NCBI GenBank assembly: GCA_933207985.1
Contig: OW240915.1
Coordinates: forward strand, 111,616,069 to 111,680,068
Length of the DNA stretch: 64,000 nucleotides
Source: Pelobates cultripes
Taxonomy: Eukaryota; Chordata; Amphibia; Anura; Pelobatidae
Reading direction: 5' to 3'
Shown here: positions 59,623-64,000 of the stretch, piece by piece
How the letters are laid out: every line of letters begins with the position of its first letter
Numbering within the stretch: position 1 is the first letter of the stretch
Program-made: the position numbers and the translations under genes
The notes under the pieces: generated by a model
What the model saw: the letters and a program-made list of their open reading frames with translations, nothing else
What the model was told of the DNA's origin: nothing
Database searches by the model: none

Positions 59623-60191
59623 TGTCGGGATCCCGCGGGCGGCTGCGAGGGGAGGCTGCATCCCGCTCGCAGTACTCACCCTCCAGCCGTCCGCGGTCTC
59701 CTCTGCCTCGTGGGCTCGGCGAGCGGCATCCTTCCAGCCTCGGATGCCGCACACGTTTTCCTCCTCGTCCCCCAGCGGTAGCATGCATGACGCGGCACAC
59801 TGTGAGACCGCCCAATATATTACACGCCGGGGTCAGTCACCTGACCTGGCGTTAAAGGCACAGTGCCTCAATCACAGTGGGAGGTTTAGATATCTCCCAC
59901 GTGTGATTGTTAATTCTGACTGGAAATTATCCAATCATCCTTATGGTTTAAATACTTACCTTTCCTGTTCCTCCCTGCCCTGTTGTGGTCTTTACTTGCT
60001 AGTATTACTACTGAACTTGTGTTTCTGGTTACGTACTCTCTGGCTTGTTTATCTGTCTCTGTGACTTTCTCCTACCCTTTGACCTCGGCTTGTTTCACGT
60101 TATTCTGTCTTCTGGTTCCCTTTACTCGGCTTGTCTCCTGACTATTCTGTGTGTGCTTAGCCCGGCCACTCCAAGGTCTGGTACTGCACCT

Positions 60192-60226
<35 letters not shown>

Positions 60227-60253
60227 GCGTGTTGGGTTCCCGGAATCGTGACA
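59623..60253 (+). repeat. 3' LTR of the chromodomain gypsy element
   Basis: Same sequence as the 5' LTR with a longer TG run (60197-60222) and a short deletion after CCAATCA. Confidence 0.95.
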
Positions 60254-60315
60254 ATCAGTGACATTTGCTGTGCAATAGTAAGGGATCTTTAACTACATTA
60301 GAATATCATCTACCC

Positions 60316-60488
60316 CAATGGTTCCCAAAACTGTCCTTAAGGCATCCCTAGCAGTCCAGGATTAAGGGATAACCCAGTTCTGTCCCAGGTGGGTTTTTTT
60401 TCCAATTAAAAGCACCTTAGACACAACTGGATAATCCCTAAATCCTGGACTGCTAGGGGTGCCTGGAGGACTTGTTTGGGAACTACTG
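60316..60488. mobile_element. hAT-type MITE
   Basis: CAATGGTTCCCAAA at the left and TTTGGGAACTACTG at the right are hAT-like inverted ends. Further inward CTAGCAGTCCAGGATTAAGG and its near complement pair up. Flanking 8-mers match only weakly, so the target duplication has decayed. Confidence 0.7.
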
Positions 60489-60689
60489 AGATAACCTATA
60501 TTATCTGAATGAGTCACAACTTAGCAAGATATATGTTTCTCCACTAATAAATCTGTTTACTATTGTTCTCCTGTACCTGCAGAGCTTACATTCAAATGAA
60601 AATGCAGGACTGATAATTTTCATTACTGAAATTAATTAAACTATCAAAAGCCAATGTACTTCAAATAGATACAGGTACTTATAATTGCT

Positions 60690-61040
60690 AGCGGAGCAGA
60701 GCCTAATTGCCATGCTGAATGGTTGCACTTTGTTTGAGCACTCTGTGCAATTTTCACTGTGCAAAGCAACGTTTTATGCAAATTTTGCACTATTTGTTGC
60801 ACTGCAATACATAGGGTCACCCAGCAATCTTGTGGACCTGAGGTGCAATCATTCTGGAGGCACCACTAAGCACATTTGGTGGATTTGTCCCTGCATCCTA
60901 TACTTGGCATACCGTGCTATTGATAACCTACGCAACACTTTTTGGCCAAGGTTGGAATCCCAACTGAGTTTTGTGTGCCTAGAGATCTTTTTGTATACTA
61001 CTATCCAGCAGTCTCCACTTGTCATACTTCTACTATCAGG
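60690..61040 (+). pseudogene. L1-type ORF2 C-terminal fragment
   Basis: The frame reads LRCNHSGGTTKHIWWICPCI. The Cys...His...HxWWxCP pattern is the conserved cysteine/histidine motif near the C-terminus of L1-clade reverse transcriptases. No reverse transcriptase palm is present; the 5' part is truncated. The 150-codon open frame (60685-61137) includes it. Confidence 0.65.
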
Positions 61041-61509
61041 CCTCCTTACCTCATGCTCCCAGTCTGCATCTCCCACTATTTTACGGAGGTGCCACGCTAG
61101 AGCAAGTCCTCCTGTTCTCCGCGGCTTGCGGATTTGAAGAGGTTCTCTCCACTCCTGCATGGCTGATGGGTGGAGATACAAGAGACCAGTCTCCCGAAGC
61201 GCACATGTGCCAGAATGCCATCCTTTTAAAGGGAGAGGGGCAGACCTGATCGATATACGTGGTGAAGAATATAAGACATGCCTATTTTTCCTATTTAAAG
61301 TGCAATGCTCCTTTTTTTTCTCATTGCTCAGTTTCGCCTTCAGTGATTTTCTTCTTATTCTCCTGGTCTTTGACCCTTGCCTGTTTTCCAATGTGATCCT
61401 GTGCTGCCTGACCTGATCTTTGGCTTTGTCTCACTATTCTATGATTAATCCCTCTTTGTCCTGCGAACCTGATTTTGCACTAGTCAGCCCGAAGTCATTG
61501 ACCTTGTCT

Positions 61510-62030
61510 GGAGATCATTAGTGTTTTTAACCCATTACACCACTTTCAATTCTGGAGCATGAGGTCTGGAAGATACTGTCCATATCTTCACTTGCCTACC
61601 TTGTAGTTGGTAGGTCATTATCCTTGGGCTCCTGCATCTGTGGTCTTTGTGGCTACAGTACTCATGGGATTCAGTGGCCTTCCTGTAGAGATGCAATGAC
61701 CTGCTGCCCATGTAGACATTGATTAATGCAGTAATCCAGCCTTCGTGATCCAGCTATTGATCTTCTCTGAAAGATAATTAGTGGTTTCAACCCATTACAC
61801 CACTTTCAATTCTGGAGCATGAGGTCTGGAAGATACTGTACATAACTTCACTTGCCTATCTGGTAGCTGGTAGGTCATTATCCTTGGACTCCTGCACCTG
61901 TGGTCTTTGTGGCTACAGGATTCGTGGAATCCAGCGGCCTTCCTGTAGAGAAGCAATAACCTACTGCCTGTGTAGGCATTTGTTAATCTAGTAATCCAGC
62001 GCTAGTAATCGTGACTACTCCGTTACAGAT
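61510..62030. repeat. 260-bp tandem repeat, two copies
   Basis: The block AACCCATTACACCACTTTCA...GTAGAG recurs at a spacing of 260 (61529 and 61789). The second unit ends GTGACTACTCCGTTACA, which looks like an LTR end, but no second LTR was found. Confidence 0.85.
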
Positions 62031-63540
62031 TTCTTCCAAGCCACCACCCTATGAGCCATAATGGTTCCCAGTTCATTCATTTTGTTTTTAAGTTATACTG
62101 TATGATTACCTTGAGATTGTTGCTAGACCACATGCCCTGTGGGGTCCTATGATATTTACCTCTTGTTTATTCTTAAGTGCAACAGGTTTATTTAGAGAGT
62201 ATGGACCTATCTTAATAACCAAATGACAGCTCAACGTTATATTATTGAGCTACTAGTTAGCATTGGGTTTTTTTTTGTTTTGTTTTTCTTGTAATCTACA
62301 TACATGGGATGTAAGCCTAGCAATATTTGAATTACTTCCCGTCTGCTATCAGATAATTTAATACCTGGTTAATACTTAACATTTAAACGTGACCACTAGC
62401 CAATTATATTTTGATCTTATGCCTTACACATTTCCATGCTATTGCTATGTCACTTGGTTCACAATATTAGATGTTTTTATCGCAGCATTGTTTTTTCTTG
62501 CTCAATTTATCATAAAATATAGGTTTCATCATTTTATTTGATATTACACTGTTGTACTGCAAATTGCATTCATTATTTGTCTATATATCTCTATCTCTAT
62601 CTCTATGTCTATGTCTTACTTTAAACTAAGTAAAATAATGATTGACAACATATAATAGCTTGACACAAAATAATGATTATAGAAAAAATGAAAAAGCAGT
62701 GATGTCAAAATATTAAAATTGTCTTGAGCATGGACATGTTGAAGATGTAAGTATGTTTGCCCTCTGCAGCACTTTTCATTGCAGTTAATATTTAAAATGT
62801 GTTTACTGGCATGAGAAAAAGAGGAACTATCACATCCATAGAACTGACAGTTCTGCTTGAACAGTTAAAAGTGTATGAGCTAAAGATTCACTGAACCAAA
62901 AAGTAACTAAGTAGAATATGAAGTATAGCCACTAGGTGGCAGTGTAATTCAAGTACTTAGGGAACAGCATTGTGCTCCGATTCGTAAAGTTAATTTTGTT
63001 TTCTTTTAATCTGCAGCCAAATTAAAATAACAGTACAAATACATCCAAATGTAATTTTGGTAGCTTTGCTCTGTTCTCAGTTCTAATTTAATAAATTGTT
63101 TGTTATATTACGTTTATAAACTAATTTTCCCTAGCTAAATAGCTTTAAAAGGTTTTACTCAATTTATAATCTTACTATTGAAAACAATGTCCACATATCC
63201 CAAAACTCTTCTTTATTAACACCTTCAATATCACAGTATTGGATTAAGCACAAAAAATACCAATTTGTAAATCGAAAATGAATGGCAAAATTATGCCAAA
63301 AATAGTTAATTTGCAAACTTCTCAATCTAATCTATATTCACAGCTTGGTTATTTGTGAAGAGATTTCGAATTCTGTTGTTCCACTGGAATACTGTGCCTT
63401 TATCACAGAGATGTGAGCCTATGGGCGTCCACAGGAATTTTTCCAGGGGGGAGAGGTGGGCATAATTATAATGACATCCATGCCTTTTTGACAGTGTCAC
63501 GAAGGGGAGGGGCATAGTCATTATCACATAAATCCAGGGT
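62031..63540. other. Unassigned AT-rich sequence
   Basis: A short CTATCT microsatellite lies at 62580-62616. No gene or element boundary is seen. Confidence 0.4.
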
Positions 63541-63544
63541 GAAT

Positions 63545-63610
63545 AGCGTTTTTACAACTATGGTGTCAGGAATACATGTATGTATTCCTGACACTATAGT
63601 GTTCCTTTAA
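63545..63610. mobile_element. T2-type MITE right end
   Basis: ACACTATAGTGTTCCTTTAA at 63591-63610 is the family terminus. A palindrome (GTGTCAGGAATACATG... with complement, 63563-63596) precedes it. The left end is not found. Confidence 0.65.
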
Positions 63611-63615
63611 TCAAA

Positions 63616-64000
63616 TTAAAGGAACATTCTGGTCATCATAACAACTTTATCTCAATGAAAATGCTATAATGCCAGGAGGCCCCTGGGTGCTCTTTTTCCT
63701 TTAAAGGGTTAAACCTCTCTCAAATGGTTTAACCTCAAAGACTTCCTCCAGCATGACATGGGTGCCACTGATTGGCTAGGGTCAATTGATGCTCTAAGTC
63801 AATAGCTAGTTCCCGGTTCATAAAAATATTTTACTTTTTTATGAATAGGGAGCTACTGATTGGCTTAGAGTGCCAGCTGACCGCTCTAGCCAGTCAGCGA
63901 CACCCCTACCCAACAGCACTTCTGACACTCGGTAAATAAAAGACACATTAACACTGAGAATTTTTTTTAACTGGGGAGATGAAAAGGCCCAAAGTTTTCC
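63616..64000. mobile_element. T2-type MITE left end, running off the window
   Basis: It begins TTAAAGGAACATTCTGGTCA only six bases after the previous element ends. No right terminus occurs before the window ends. Confidence 0.6.

Larger units (their letters stand above)
54725..60258 (+). mobile_element. Chromodomain Ty3/gypsy retrotransposon, nearly full length
   Basis: LTRs at 54730-55352 and 59623-60253 (TGTCGGGATCCC...GAATCGTGACA) are flanked by a perfect 5-bp duplication ATCAG (54725-54729 and 60254-60258). By eye the LTRs differ at about 16 positions plus a 7-base indel and a TG-run difference, roughly 2.5-3 percent, so the insertion is moderately old. Order is gag, protease, reverse transcriptase, RNase H, integrase, chromodomain, then a purine tract (AAGGGGGG). 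The pol frame is continuous except for three stop codons; gag has two frameshifts. Confidence 0.95.

Overview
This window looks like nuclear DNA from a vertebrate, most likely an anuran amphibian (frog or toad); I cannot name the species. It is mostly AT-rich intergenic or intronic sequence packed with transposable elements of nearly every eukaryotic class: Penelope-like elements (PLEs), CR1/Rex1, L2 and L1-like LINEs, Ty3/gypsy LTR elements, Tc1, hAT-type elements, and many short TTAA-flanked non-autonomous elements. The TTAAAGG... elements resemble the T2-type MITEs described in Xenopus, which is the main reason for suggesting a frog. No bacterial-type gene, tRNA, rRNA or CRISPR array was seen. 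No complete host gene was recognised; the best host candidate is one 51-nt exon-like segment at 52423-52473.

Layout. 1-1285: right part of a TTAA element with TIR CCCCTTAAGGAC. 1930-2840: end of a PLE with a hammerhead-like motif. 2853-4822: a short L1-like element with target-site duplications. 5248-5907: half of a Tc1 transposon. 5910-10700: minisatellites, LINE tails, a CR1 fragment and a hAT MITE. 10725-12602: a near-perfect 939-bp tandem duplication. 16255-17531: a second copy of the short L1-like family. 18434-21492: a 3-kb TTAA element built from ~390-bp units. 22380-24260: a CR1/Rex1 LINE. 24305-26900 and 26940-27960: PLE sequence, the second part carrying the clearest hammerhead-like motif. 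28264-30709: repeats, an inverted-repeat element and a hAT MITE. 33128-35559: a T2-type MITE, an orphan LTR and a relic of a Gmr1-like gypsy element. 36205-44820: an old TTAA element invaded by a PLE, a CR1 LINE and a young, internally deleted Gmr1-like retrotransposon with a SCAN-like Gag. 45930-49078: L2 LINE ends. 49114-50235: a hAT element holding a minisatellite split by a CR1 tail. 51679-52233: a T2-type MITE. 54730-60253: a nearly complete chromodomain-type Ty3/gypsy element with a 5-bp target duplication. 60316-64000: a hAT MITE, an L1 fragment, a 260-bp tandem repeat and two T2-type MITE ends.

The genes do not form operons or pathways. The coding sequences are transposon gag, protease, reverse transcriptase, RNase H, integrase, endonuclease and transposase remnants, almost all broken by stops, frameshifts, deletions or nested insertions. 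The most notable signals are three hammerhead-like motifs that share the same inserted A, the Gmr1-like element whose deletion junction implies integrase lies upstream of reverse transcriptase, and the candidate microexon.
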